Of a DNA stretch of 64,000 nucleotides, positions 46,249 through 55,331 are shown piece by piece. Within the stretch, counting starts at the first letter, position 1. Each line of letters opens with the position of its first letter. This stretch comes from Desulfuromonas thiophila. GTDB taxonomy: Bacteria > Desulfobacterota > Desulfuromonadia > Desulfuromonadales > Desulfuromonadaceae. The notes under the pieces were generated by a model. That model saw nothing but the letters and a program-made list of their open reading frames with translations. It searched no databases and was not told the DNA's origin. The translations under genes were made by a program, and so were the position numbers. The stretch covers positions 231,392 to 295,391 of the forward strand of contig NZ_FNAQ01000003.1 in the NCBI RefSeq assembly GCF_900101955.1, given 5' to 3'.

Positions 46249-46757
46249 TGCCGGCCGATTTGGGCAACCTGACCCTCATCGGCATGCCCGGCGCTGGCAA
46301 GAGCACCCTGGGCGTGGTGCTGGCCAAACGGCTGTCGTTGGGATTTGTTGATACCGATGTGCTGATCCAGGTCAACCGCGGCAAGGCCCTGCAGCAGATT
46401 CTCGATGAGGCCGGCTATCTCGAACTGCGCCGCATCGAGGAAGAGGAAATCCTGCGGCTGCAGGTCGAGCGTCATGTCATCGCCACCGGCGGCAGCGCCG
46501 TCTACAGTGCGGCGGCCATGGCTCATCTGCAGCGCCTGTCGACCATCGTTTTTCTCGATGTTGCCTTTGACGAGATCTGCCGCCGCATTCACAACTTCGA
46601 CAGTCGTGGCATTGCCTGTGCGCCGGGACAGAGCTTTGCCGACCTGTATCAGGAACGGCTGCTGCTCTATCGCCGTTACGCCGAGATCACCATCGATGCC
46701 AATCGGGGCGGCCAGGAAGAACTGGCCGAGCGCATCGCCGATCAGCTGCTTGCCTGA
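46245..46757 (+). CDS. aroK: Shikimate kinase
   Basis: A 170-residue P-loop kinase that phosphorylates shikimate. Visible are Walker A GMPGAGKST, the shikimate-binding FVDTDVLIQ, the ELRRIEEEEI motif, and ATGGSAVYS. It starts at an ATGATG overlapping the stop of the SH3 protein gene by 4 bases. With the DAHP synthase at 30.7 kb it is the second shikimate-pathway enzyme in the window. It ends at a bidirectional terminator. Confidence 0.92.
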   Translation: MMPADLGNLTLIGMPGAGKSTLGVVLAKRLSLGFVDTDVLIQVNRGKALQQILDEAGYLELRRIEEEEILRLQVERHVIATGGSAVYSAAAMAHLQRLSTIVFLDVAFDEICRRIHNFDSRGIACAPGQSFADLYQERLLLYRRYAEITIDANRGGQEELAERIADQLLA

Positions 46758-46784
46758 GGGCGGGACGAGCTGTCGCCGCCGCTG

Positions 46785-46828
46785 AAAAAGAACGGGCCGC
46801 CCCGGGATTGAGGCGGCCCGTTCTTGTT
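46785..46828. terminator. Bidirectional terminator between aroK and hemC
   Basis: GAACGGGCCGCC and GGCGGCCCGTTC form a 12-bp stem with a 10-base loop. T-rich sequence follows on both strands (TTGTT on plus, TTTTT on minus). Confidence 0.9.
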
Positions 46829-46932
46829 CGGGCGGACCAGAAAGGCAAGCCGTCTGCCGCGCTCATCTGCCACCGGAGCGCCAGGGCAAAAGGATGACAG
46901 GCCGAGAAGGAATCGCTGGCCGTGACCGACGG

Positions 46933-47874
46933 CTATTCGCCGCGTTGCTGGCGGATCTGCTGTAAAATGGCGCGGCCGCCCTGTTCCAGGGTCAGCTCGG
47001 CGATCCGGCTGCCCAGCTGGGCGGCCTGGGGGCAGGAGCCGCTGAGGCTGTTTTTGATGATCTGCTGGCCATCAAGGCTGATCATGCCGCCGGTCACGTT
47101 CAGACAGTCGTCACCGACGCGCTGGGCCAGGCAAAAGGCCGGAATGCTGCAGCCGCCATGAAGGGTTTTGAGAAAGGCGCGCTCGGCCAGCAGACAGGCT
47201 TCGGTGGGGGCGTGGTTCACCGCTTGGCGGATGATGCGGCGCCGCTCCGGGCTCAGACTGGTGGCCGCCTCAATGGCGACGCTGCCCTGGCCCACCGGCG
47301 GGATGAAACGGTCGAGCGGCAGATGCTCGACGATCAGTTCATCATAGTGCATGCGGTGAACGCCGGCGAAGGCCAGCAGGATGGCGTCACACTGGCCGGC
47401 ATCCATCTTGGCGATGCGGGTCTGCAGGTTGCCGCGCATCTCGATTACCTGCAGGTGGGGATAATAGGCCTGCAGCAGGGCGCGCCGCCGCACCGAGGAC
47501 GAGCCGATCACCCTTGGCCGGCTGCTGTCGGCCAGTCGCACCGTGCGGTCACGGCTGACGACCACGTCGTGCATCTGCTCGCGTTCAGTGAAGGCGATGA
47601 TCTCAAAGCCCGCCGGCAGTTCCGACTGCATGTCCTTGGCGCTGTGAACGGCGATGTCGATGGCACCGGAACGCAGCTGATCCTCCAGCTCCTCGGTGAA
47701 GACGCCCTTGCTGCCGATTTTGGCGATGGACACGTCGAGAATCTGGTCACCGCGGGTGTCGATTTCAACGATTTCGGTTTCCAGACCCGCCTGGTGCAGC
47801 AGGTCTTCAACATGATGCGCCTGCCACAGCGCCAGCTTGCTGCGGCGGGTGCCGATTCGTACGGGGTTCGCCAT
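46933..47874 (-). CDS. hemC: Porphobilinogen deaminase (hydroxymethylbilane synthase)
   Basis: A 313-residue enzyme that assembles four porphobilinogens for heme synthesis. Visible are RIGTRRSKLALWQA, VHSAKDMQSELP, VIGSSSVRRRALL, RGNLQTRIAKMD and the cofactor-binding Cys in LHGGCSIPAF. I chose the ATG at 47874 because AGGAG lies upstream; the longer frame to 48021 lacks family similarity. It is a single gene divergent from the efflux operon and complements hemL at 25-26 kb. Confidence 0.96.
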   Translation of the reverse strand: MANPVRIGTRRSKLALWQAHHVEDLLHQAGLETEIVEIDTRGDQILDVSIAKIGSKGVFTEELEDQLRSGAIDIAVHSAKDMQSELPAGFEIIAFTEREQMHDVVVSRDRTVRLADSSRPRVIGSSSVRRRALLQAYYPHLQVIEMRGNLQTRIAKMDAGQCDAILLAFAGVHRMHYDELIVEHLPLDRFIPPVGQGSVAIEAATSLSPERRRIIRQAVNHAPTEACLLAERAFLKTLHGGCSIPAFCLAQRVGDDCLNVTGGMISLDGQQIIKNSLSGSCPQAAQLGSRIAELTLEQGGRAILQQIRQQRGE

Positions 47875-48134
47875 GGAATCACTCCTGTCGGACGGTTGGG
47901 GCATAAAGGCCAGGCCACAAAATGAAAACCGGCGGGAGCACAGACCTGCCGGCGCGGTGCTGGCCAGATGCCCGTACTGACGCAGCCGGCGCATTTTTTC
48001 AGCTTCCGCCCCCCCTGTCAAGCAGGAGGCGGCTGCCAGGAAAAGCTGTCGGCCGCCGCCTTCGTTCTGGCCTGGTGGGCGTGGCTGTGCTAGTTATTAA
48101 CTCTTTTTTCAAATACTCAGGAGGTCGATCGGCA

Positions 48135-49865
48135 GTGGGTGGCGGACGGTGGTGGAATCCTGCGGTTGCTGGCGCCCTGCTGGCCGCTGCCGTGCTGGCG
48201 GGTTGTGCGTCGCCGCCGGCGCAGTTGCAGCAGGCCGACCAAGTGGCCCATGCCCTGGTGCGGCAACAGCAGCAGGCCCTGGGGCAGGTGGCCGACTTCC
48301 AGCTCAGTCCGGTACGCCGTGCCTTGCGCCAGCGGCTGCTGCAGCAGCAGGGCTGGCCGGTCGCCGCCGCGCCGGCGGTTGACCCTGATACCGCGGCCCC
48401 GGCCGAAGCCGCCGATGGACCGTTGCTGCTGAGTCTGCCGCTGGCCCTTGAAATTGCCGCCGGCTACAGCCGTGACTACCAGTTGCAGAAGGAGCAGCTG
48501 TTCCAGACGGCCCTGGCCCTGGATCTGGAGCAGGAACGGTTTCGCACCAGCTGGCGCGGTCTGCTCGGCAGCCTCTGGGCGCAGGACCGGAGCCAGAGAC
48601 CGATCCTCCAAGGGCTGCAGCACAGCGGCGATCTGGCGCTGACCCGCCAGCTGCGGCAGGGCGCCAGTCTGGCCGCGGGGCTGGCCCTCGATCTGGTGCA
48701 GCTGCTCAGCGGCGACCGGCTGGTGTCGCGCGGACTGGTCGCCGATGCCAGCATCAGCGTGCCCCTGCTGCGTGGCGCCGGGCAGGCGGTGGTGACCGAA
48801 CCTCTGCAGCAGGCCGAGCGCGATCTGCTCTATGGCCTGTGGTCCTTCGACCGTTACCGCCGCAGTTTTGCCGTGGCCGTGGCCAGCAGCTATCTGCAGG
48901 TGCTGGAACGCAACAACCAGGTGCGCACCGCTCACGACAACTATCAGCGCCTGATCGACAGTCGCCGCCGGGCCCGCCGCCTGGCCGATGCCGGCCGGCT
49001 GCCCGAGGTGCAGGTCGACCAGGCGCTGCAGGATGAACTGCGGGCGCGCAGTCGCTGGGTGCAGGCGCGGCAGAACAGCCTCGATGCCCTCGACCGCTTC
49101 AAGCTGCAGCTGGGCCTGCCGACGGATGCCCAACTGGCCCTTGATGACGCCGAACTGGCTCGTCTGCAGCAGTCCCTTGCCGCCGCGCTGACGGATCGCG
49201 CTGATGACGGGACGGCGGAAAAAGCCTTGCTGCGGCTGGCGTTGCGCCAGCGCCGTGATCTGTTGGTGGCGCGTGGCGAGGTGGAGGATGCCCGGCGCGC
49301 CATTGGCGTGGCCGAGGATGCCCTGCGCGCCGAACTGACCCTGCTGGGCCAGGCGCAGGCCGGTGAGAGCCGCTCCCTGGGTCAGGCCAGCCAGGACGAC
49401 GCCCGTCTGCGGCCGGCGCGGGGCCAGTATTCGGCGCTGCTGCAACTCGATCTGGCACTGGAGCGCACGGCCGAGCGCAATGCCCTGCGCAACCGCTGGA
49501 TTGATCTGCAGCAGGCCGTGCGCGCGGTCGAGGCTCTGGAGGACAATGTCAAGTACGAGGTTCGCAGTGCCTGGCGCCGACTGCATGAGGCCCGTGAAAC
49601 CATCGCCATCGAACAGCAGGCGGTGCTGGTGGCCCGGCGGCGGGTGACCAGTACCAGCCTGTTTCTGCGGGCGGGCCGCATCCAGATGCGCGATGCCCTC
49701 GAAGCCGAGGACGCGCTGGTGGCGGCCAACAACGCGCTGGTGGCGGCCCAGGTGCAGTACGCCATTGCCCGTATGCAGTTGCAGCGCGACCTGGATGTTC
49801 TTGAACCTGACGTGGCGGGCCAGTGGCTGTTGACCGACTGGCATCCGCCTCAGGAGCAACCGTGA
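48135..49865 (+). CDS. TolC-family outer-membrane efflux lipoprotein
   Basis: A 576-residue outer-membrane channel subunit. The GTG at 48135 is supported by AGGAGGT nine bases upstream. A signal with lipobox VLAGC follows at once. The body has the duplicated TolC helical layout (VAVASSYLQVLERNNQVRTAHDNYQRLI; ARRRVTSTSLFLRAGRIQMRDALEAEDAL). It is longer than typical TolC proteins, with an N-terminal extension of about 70 residues. The stop overlaps the HlyD gene start. With the next three genes it forms a tripartite ABC efflux system. Confidence 0.87.
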   Translation: MGGGRWWNPAVAGALLAAAVLAGCASPPAQLQQADQVAHALVRQQQQALGQVADFQLSPVRRALRQRLLQQQGWPVAAAPAVDPDTAAPAEAADGPLLLSLPLALEIAAGYSRDYQLQKEQLFQTALALDLEQERFRTSWRGLLGSLWAQDRSQRPILQGLQHSGDLALTRQLRQGASLAAGLALDLVQLLSGDRLVSRGLVADASISVPLLRGAGQAVVTEPLQQAERDLLYGLWSFDRYRRSFAVAVASSYLQVLERNNQVRTAHDNYQRLIDSRRRARRLADAGRLPEVQVDQALQDELRARSRWVQARQNSLDALDRFKLQLGLPTDAQLALDDAELARLQQSLAAALTDRADDGTAEKALLRLALRQRRDLLVARGEVEDARRAIGVAEDALRAELTLLGQAQAGESRSLGQASQDDARLRPARGQYSALLQLDLALERTAERNALRNRWIDLQQAVRAVEALEDNVKYEVRSAWRRLHEARETIAIEQQAVLVARRRVTSTSLFLRAGRIQMRDALEAEDALVAANNALVAAQVQYAIARMQLQRDLDVLEPDVAGQWLLTDWHPPQEQP

Positions 49866-51337
49866 AAAGCGAGCGATTTCTCGACAAGCGCCTGGCCGGG
49901 CCAGGGCTTCTTCTGTTGCTGGCGGGCCTGGCGCTGCTGGCCCTGCTGCTGTGGCCCGCCAGTGGCCGGTCTCCTGTTGATCCGGTGGTGGTGCGGGTCA
50001 AACGCGCACCGCTGACCATCAACGTGCTGGCTTCCGGCACCATCAAGGCGCGCGATCAGGTGGTCATCAGCAACAGTCTCGAAGGTCGCACCACCATTTT
50101 GTCCCTGGTGGCGGAGGGCACCCAGGTGCGGGCCGGCGAGTTGCTGATCGAACTCGATGCCAGCAGTCTGCAGGATCGCCGCATCGACCAGCAAATTGTG
50201 GTGCAGAACGCCGAGGCGGCTTTCGTGCAGGCGCGAGAAAATCTCGAAGTGGTGAAAAATCAGGCGCGCAGCGATGTCGAACAGGCCCGTCTGGCGCGTC
50301 GCTTTGCCCGCGACGATCTGGCTAAATACCAGCAGGGCGAGTATCCGGCCCAGCAGCAGGAGGCCCTTGCCCGGATTGCCCTGGCTGAAGAGGAACTGCG
50401 CCGGGCCGAGGAAAAACGGTCCTGGTCGCAGGTGCTGTTCGACGAGCGCTTTCTGTCACAGACCGAGTTGCAGGCCGATGAGTTGGCGGCCCAGAAGGCG
50501 CGCATCGATCTGGAACTCAGCCGTGGCCGACTGACCCTGCTGCGTGATTTTGATCATCCGCGCCGGTTGCTGGAGCTCAAGGCCGAGGTGGACAAGACCG
50601 CCATGGCGCTGGAGCGCACCGAGCGCAAGGCGGCCGCCGATGTGGTGCAGGCCGAGGCCGAGCTGCTGGCGCGCACCACCACCCTGGAGCGCGAGCGCGG
50701 CAAACTCGACAAGATCAGTCAGGAGATTGCCAAGACGCGCGTGCTGGCGCCGCAGGATGGCATGGTGATCTACGCCACCTCCACCCAGGCCAGCTGGCGC
50801 GGGGCGGTGGAGCCGCTGGCTGCCGGACAGGAGGTGCGCGAGCGGCAGGAGCTGATCTATCTGCCGGCTTCCGGCGCGCGGCTGGTCGAAACCAAGATTC
50901 ATGAATCGGACCTGCAACAGGTGCAGGTTGGCCAGCGGGCGCTGGTGCGGCTTGATGCCCTGCCGGGCCAGATCTTCGCCGGGCGGGTGGAGAGCATTGC
51001 CGTGCTGCCGGATGCCACCAGTGCCTGGCTCAATCCCGATCTGAAGCTGTACAACACCGAAATTCTGCTCGAAGCCGAATCCCATGCCCTGCGCAGCGGC
51101 ATGAACTGTCAGGTGGAAATCCTCATCGACCAGATCGACAAGGCCCTGGTGCTGCCGTTGCAGGCGGTGCTGGTGCAGGAAGGGCAGGCGCTGGCCTACC
51201 AGCCGGGAACGCCGCCCCGGCCGGTGCCGGTGCGACTGGGGCGGCACAATGCCTACCAGGTGGAGATTGTCGACGGGCTTGAGGCCGGCGCGGCGGTGCT
51301 GCTCAACCCGCCGCTGCAAGCGGGCGGAGCCCTTTGA
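49862..51337 (+). CDS. Periplasmic adaptor protein, HlyD/MacA family
   Basis: A 491-residue membrane-fusion protein. One N-terminal membrane segment (residues 15-34) precedes a beta barrel/lipoyl half (TINVLASGTIKARDQVVIS, VRAGELLIELD), a long coiled coil (about residues 100-300, the hairpin that meets TolC), then the second lipoyl half (RVLAPQDGMVIYA) and the membrane-proximal domain. It starts with GTG overlapping the preceding stop (GTGA), with AGGAGC upstream. The hairpin is long, as in MacA-like adaptors. Confidence 0.9.
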   Translation: MKSERFLDKRLAGPGLLLLLAGLALLALLLWPASGRSPVDPVVVRVKRAPLTINVLASGTIKARDQVVISNSLEGRTTILSLVAEGTQVRAGELLIELDASSLQDRRIDQQIVVQNAEAAFVQARENLEVVKNQARSDVEQARLARRFARDDLAKYQQGEYPAQQQEALARIALAEEELRRAEEKRSWSQVLFDERFLSQTELQADELAAQKARIDLELSRGRLTLLRDFDHPRRLLELKAEVDKTAMALERTERKAAADVVQAEAELLARTTTLERERGKLDKISQEIAKTRVLAPQDGMVIYATSTQASWRGAVEPLAAGQEVRERQELIYLPASGARLVETKIHESDLQQVQVGQRALVRLDALPGQIFAGRVESIAVLPDATSAWLNPDLKLYNTEILLEAESHALRSGMNCQVEILIDQIDKALVLPLQAVLVQEGQALAYQPGTPPRPVPVRLGRHNAYQVEIVDGLEAGAAVLLNPPLQAGGAL

Positions 51338-52017
51338 TGACGGCGCTGCTGCAGCTGCGCCACGCCTGCCGCAGCTACCGTACCCATGCCGGCGCGGTGG
51401 CGGCTCTGGTGGATATCGACCTGACCATCGCCGCAGGCCAGAGCTGGGCGGTCATGGGGGCCAGCGGCTCGGGCAAGAGTACCCTGCTGAACATCCTCGG
51501 CGCCCTTGACCGTCTTGACAGCGGCAGCTACGAACTCGATGGCGTACCGCTGACCCGCCTGGACGACGACGCCCTCAGCGATCTGCGCCTGCGCCGTTTC
51601 GGTTTTATCTTCCAGAGTTTTCATCTGATTGCCCAGCTCGATGTGCTGGAGAACATCGCCCTGCCGCTGTTCTATCGCCAGACAGCGCCGGATCTCGCCC
51701 GCCAGCGGGCCCACCAGCTGGCCGACCAGGTGGGGCTGGCTGACCGTCTGCACCATCGGCCGGCACAGCTCTCCGGCGGCCAGCAGCAGCGGGTTGCCAT
51801 TGCCCGCGCCCTGGCCAACGATCCGGCGGTGATTCTGGCCGACGAGCCGACCGGCAATCTCGACAGCGCGACCGGTGAACAGATCATGGACCTGCTGCTG
51901 GCGCTACCGCCGCAGGGCAAGGCCCTGATCATGGTGACCCACAATGACGCTCTGGCGCGGCACTGCAGCCACCGCCTGTGGCTGAAGGACGGGCGTGTCG
52001 CCCGGCTGGAATCATGA
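51337..52017 (+). CDS. ABC transporter ATP-binding protein, MacB/LolD type
   Basis: A 226-residue ATPase. Walker A is GASGSGKSTLLN, the Q loop is FIFQSFHLIAQ, the signature motif is LSGGQQQRVAIARAL, Walker B is VILADEPTGNLDS, and the switch His is in VTHND. The ATG at 51337 overlaps the TGA of the adaptor gene by one base; a TTG one codon earlier is less likely. It pairs with the following permease, forming a split MacB. Confidence 0.95.
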   Translation: MTALLQLRHACRSYRTHAGAVAALVDIDLTIAAGQSWAVMGASGSGKSTLLNILGALDRLDSGSYELDGVPLTRLDDDALSDLRLRRFGFIFQSFHLIAQLDVLENIALPLFYRQTAPDLARQRAHQLADQVGLADRLHHRPAQLSGGQQQRVAIARALANDPAVILADEPTGNLDSATGEQIMDLLLALPPQGKALIMVTHNDALARHCSHRLWLKDGRVARLES

Positions 52018-53300
52018 GGCCGTGGTTCGCCGTTTCCCTGATCGCCTTTGGCCGCGATCTGCGGCTGGGGCTGGCTCAGCTGCGGCTACATGGCCTGCGC
52101 TCGCTGCTGACCATGCTGGGCATGGTGTTCGGCGTGGCCAGCGTGGTGGCCATGCTGGCGGTGGGGCAGGGCGCCGCCCACGAGGCTCTGGAGCAGATCC
52201 GCCAGTTCGGCAGCGAGGTGCTGGTGGCTGAATCGGTCAAGGAGGTGGCGCAGGAGAAGAAGCGCCAGAGCGCCTCTTTTCTCAGTGTTTATGGCCTGAC
52301 CTACGCCGATGCCGACCGGTTGCGTCACAACCTGCCGCATTTGCTGCGGCTGGTGCCGGTCAAGCAACAGCGCGAACAGGCCCAGAAGGATGGCCGGCTG
52401 CTGGAGGTGCGCCTGGTTGGCACCACGCCCGACTGGTTCGATCTGGTGCCGCGGCCGCTGCTGGCCGGCCGCACCCTGCGGCCACTGGATGAACAGTACC
52501 GCAAGCCGGTGGCGGTGGTGACCGAAGAGGTGGCGCGGCAGCTGCTGCCACTGCAGGTGCCGGTCGGCCAGCGCCTGCGGATCGGCAGCAATTATTACGA
52601 GGTGGTTGGTGTGCTGCGCAGCAGTGCCGCCGGCCAGGGGGGGGCGCGGGCGCCGGATCAGCCGCGCGATGTCTATATCCCGCTGGCCAGCTTCCGCCAG
52701 AACCTGGGTGATGTCTATCTGCGGCGGGTGGCCGGCACCAGCGTGCGCGAACGGGTCGAACTGCATCAGTTGCTGCTGCAGATGGACAGTGAACAGGTGG
52801 TGGAGGCCACGGCGGCGGCGCTTGACGGCCTGTTTCAGCGGTTTCACCGCCGGCAGGACGTGGTGCTGCATGTGCCCTTGACCCTGTTGCGCCAGGCCGA
52901 ACAGACCCAGCGGACCTTCAATCTGGTGCTGGGCGCCATCGCCGGTATCAGTCTGCTGGTGGGAGGAATCGGAATCATGAACATTATGTTGGCCTCGGTA
53001 ACCGAGCGCACCCGTGAAATCGGCATCCGCCGCGCCATCGGTGCCCGCCGCCGCCAGATCGCGCGGCAGTTTCTTGCTGAAACCTTGGTTCTTTCCGGCT
53101 GTGGCGGTTTGCTGGGACTGTTGCTGGGGCTGCTGTTGCCCTGGCTGATCAGCCGTCTGACCGGGTTGACCACGCTGGTGACACCGGCCAGCCTGTTGCT
53201 GGCGCTGGCCATCAGCATGGCGGTGGGGCTGGTGTTCGGCCTTTACCCGGCGCTGCGGGCGGCGCGTCTTGATCCCATTGTGGCGCTGCGCCATGAATAG
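52014..53300 (+). CDS. MacB-like ABC permease (FtsX-type)
   Basis: A 428-residue permease with four membrane segments: one near residues 30-55 and three at the C-terminus (from about residue 310). Between them lies the large MacB periplasmic domain. FtsX signatures are LTMLGMVFGVASVVAMLAVG, GGIGIMNIMLASVTERTREIG and IRRAIGARRRQIARQFLAE. MacB systems move antibiotics, lipoproteins, siderophores or peptides by mechanotransmission; the substrate is unknown. The ATG overlaps the ATPase stop by 4 bases. Confidence 0.93.
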   Translation: MRPWFAVSLIAFGRDLRLGLAQLRLHGLRSLLTMLGMVFGVASVVAMLAVGQGAAHEALEQIRQFGSEVLVAESVKEVAQEKKRQSASFLSVYGLTYADADRLRHNLPHLLRLVPVKQQREQAQKDGRLLEVRLVGTTPDWFDLVPRPLLAGRTLRPLDEQYRKPVAVVTEEVARQLLPLQVPVGQRLRIGSNYYEVVGVLRSSAAGQGGARAPDQPRDVYIPLASFRQNLGDVYLRRVAGTSVRERVELHQLLLQMDSEQVVEATAAALDGLFQRFHRRQDVVLHVPLTLLRQAEQTQRTFNLVLGAIAGISLLVGGIGIMNIMLASVTERTREIGIRRAIGARRRQIARQFLAETLVLSGCGGLLGLLLGLLLPWLISRLTGLTTLVTPASLLLALAISMAVGLVFGLYPALRAARLDPIVALRHE

Positions 53301-55179
53301 GCCGCCGCCGACGGCCGCTGCGGCGCGCCAGGCCTTTCTGCCGGTGTGCCGCGCCGATATGGCGGCGCGTGGCTGGGACCAGCTCGATGTTCTGCTGGTG
53401 TCGGGTGATGCCTATGTCGATCACCCGGCCTTCGGCGTGCCGCTGCTCGGCCGGCTGCTCGAAGCGCGGGGTTACCGGGTCGGCATCCTGGCCCAGCCCG
53501 ACTGGCGCGATCCGGCCGCGTTTACGGTCATGGGGCGGCCGCGCCTCTGTGTTGCCCTGTCGGCCGGGGCGATGGATTCGCTGGTCAACCATTACACTGC
53601 CGCCGGCAAGAAACGGCGGGACGACGCCTACACACCGGGTGGCCGGGCCGGCGCCCGGCCCAATCGGGCGTTGATTGCCTACACGGCGGCGGCGCGGGCC
53701 GCCTTCCGCCAATTGCCGGTGCTGATTGGTGGTATCGAGGCCAGCCTGCGGCGGCTGGCCCATTACGATTACTGGAGCGACAGCGTGCGGCGCTCGCTGC
53801 TGATCGACAGCAAGGCCGATCTGCTGCTCTACGGCATGGCGGAAAACGCCCTGCTGGCGGTGGTGGAGGGCCTGGCGGCCGGCGCCACACTGACCGAGCT
53901 GCGTCAGTTGCCCGGCTGTGCCTGGGTCAGCAGCGCGCCGCTGGCGGGTGTCCAGCTGCCGTCCTACGAGCAGGTGGCCAGCGACCGGGAGGCCTATGGC
54001 CGGGCCTTCGCCCTGGCCAGTCGCAATGCCGCGGCGCTTCTGGTGCAGCCACACGGCGACCGCTTTGTGGTGGTCAATCCGCCGGCGCCGCCTCTGACGC
54101 CGGCGCAGCTCGATGCCCTCTATGCCCTGCCGTTCTGCCGGCGGCCCCATCCCGGTTATACCGAGCCGATCCCGGCCTTTGAGCAGATCCGCTGGTCCAT
54201 CACCAGCCATCGCGGCTGTCAGGGCGGCTGCGCCTTCTGCGCCATCGCCTGTCATCAGGGCCGCCGGGTGCTGTCGCGCTCGTCGGCTTCCATTCTGGCC
54301 GAGGCCGATCAGCTGCGGCGCGATCCGGCGTTTCGTGGCACCCTCAGTGATGTCGGTGGCCCGACGGCCAACATGTACGGTACGACCCTGCGCGATGCCC
54401 GTCGCTGCGAGCGCTGCCAGCGTGACAGCTGCCTGCATCCGCAGCTGTGCGACAACCTGATCTGCGATGACGGCCCGGCGGTGGCGCTGTTGCGTCAATT
54501 GCGCCGCCTTGAAGGTGTGCGCCATGTTTTCATTGCTTCCGGTGTGCGTTTCGATCTGCTCGAACGGCAGAGCGGCTACCGCCAGGAGCTGTTCGAGCAC
54601 CATATCGGCGGCCTGCTCAAGGTGGCGCCGGAAGCCCTCAGTGACCGGGTGCTGCAGGTCATGCGCAAGCCGCCCCTGCGCCAGTTCGAGGCCTTTGTCG
54701 CCGCCTTTCGCCAGCATCAGCGCGCCAGCGGCCGGCGCGTTGGCCTGGTGCCCTATCTGATGGCCGGCCATCCCGGCTGCACCCTCGACGATATGATCGA
54801 TACGGCGCTGGTTCTCAAGCGGTTGGGCCTGCGGGTGGAGCAGGTGCAGGAATTCACCCCGACACCCGGCACCCTGGCTACCTGTATCTACCATACCGGC
54901 CGTGATCCGCTGACCGGCGCGGCGGTCTTTGTCGAGCGCTCGGCACGCCGGCGGCGGCTGCACAAGGCCGTGCTGCTTTACCATCGGCCGGAGGAACAGG
55001 CCGCTATTCGCGAGGCATTGTGCCTGTGTGGTCGGCAGGCCGATGGTGCCCGCCTGCTGGGCAGCGCCGCGCCGGCGGGCGGTTGCAGGGACGCTGCGCC
55101 TGCCGCCGCTGCCAGCGACCGCGCTGGCCGGGCGGGGACGCCGGCTGGTCGTGGTCGGCGGCGCACTCCCCGGCGTTGA
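53293..55179 (+). CDS. YgiQ-family radical SAM protein
   Basis: A 628-residue protein. An N-terminal cobalamin-binding-like domain (LDVLLVSGDAYVDHPAFG, LLGRLLEARGYRVGILAQPDW) is followed by a radical SAM barrel with the cluster motif CQGGCAFC (CxxxCxxC), then DVGGPTANMYG and a Cys-rich stretch (CERCQRDSCLHPQLCDN) that suggests a second cluster, and the YgiQ C-terminal domain (EQVQEFTPTPGTLATCIYHT). Function of YgiQ is unknown. The ATG overlaps the permease stop by 8 bases, so it sits in the efflux operon. Confidence 0.93.
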   Translation: MNRPPPTAAAARQAFLPVCRADMAARGWDQLDVLLVSGDAYVDHPAFGVPLLGRLLEARGYRVGILAQPDWRDPAAFTVMGRPRLCVALSAGAMDSLVNHYTAAGKKRRDDAYTPGGRAGARPNRALIAYTAAARAAFRQLPVLIGGIEASLRRLAHYDYWSDSVRRSLLIDSKADLLLYGMAENALLAVVEGLAAGATLTELRQLPGCAWVSSAPLAGVQLPSYEQVASDREAYGRAFALASRNAAALLVQPHGDRFVVVNPPAPPLTPAQLDALYALPFCRRPHPGYTEPIPAFEQIRWSITSHRGCQGGCAFCAIACHQGRRVLSRSSASILAEADQLRRDPAFRGTLSDVGGPTANMYGTTLRDARRCERCQRDSCLHPQLCDNLICDDGPAVALLRQLRRLEGVRHVFIASGVRFDLLERQSGYRQELFEHHIGGLLKVAPEALSDRVLQVMRKPPLRQFEAFVAAFRQHQRASGRRVGLVPYLMAGHPGCTLDDMIDTALVLKRLGLRVEQVQEFTPTPGTLATCIYHTGRDPLTGAAVFVERSARRRRLHKAVLLYHRPEEQAAIREALCLCGRQADGARLLGSAAPAGGCRDAAPAAAASDRAGRAGTPAGRGRRRTPRR

Positions 55180-55212
55180 GGTCAAGGTTGCCGCCGAGCG
55201 GCGCTATCGCGG

Positions 55213-55241
55213 TTGCCGATGGGCATTTGTGCTGTTAAAGT
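55213..55241 (+). promoter_or_regulatory. Candidate promoter for the diguanylate cyclase gene
   Basis: TTGCCG, a 17-base spacer, then TAAAGT, about 90 bases before the chosen start codon. Each hexamer matches consensus at 4 of 6 positions. Confidence 0.35.
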
Positions 55242-55331
55242 GCCCTTCTATGGAACCACCGGGCAGGATTGTGCCGGTTGCCCGCCGGGAGGTTCTGCTT
55301 CCCTTCCTTGTGCTTGCCGCTGGATGTGTCC

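Noticed and set aside
53212..55185. 657-codon open frame antisense to the YgiQ gene
   Set aside because: It mirrors a well-supported radical SAM gene; the translation is Arg/Gln/Pro-rich with no family motif. High GC removes stop codons on the other strand.
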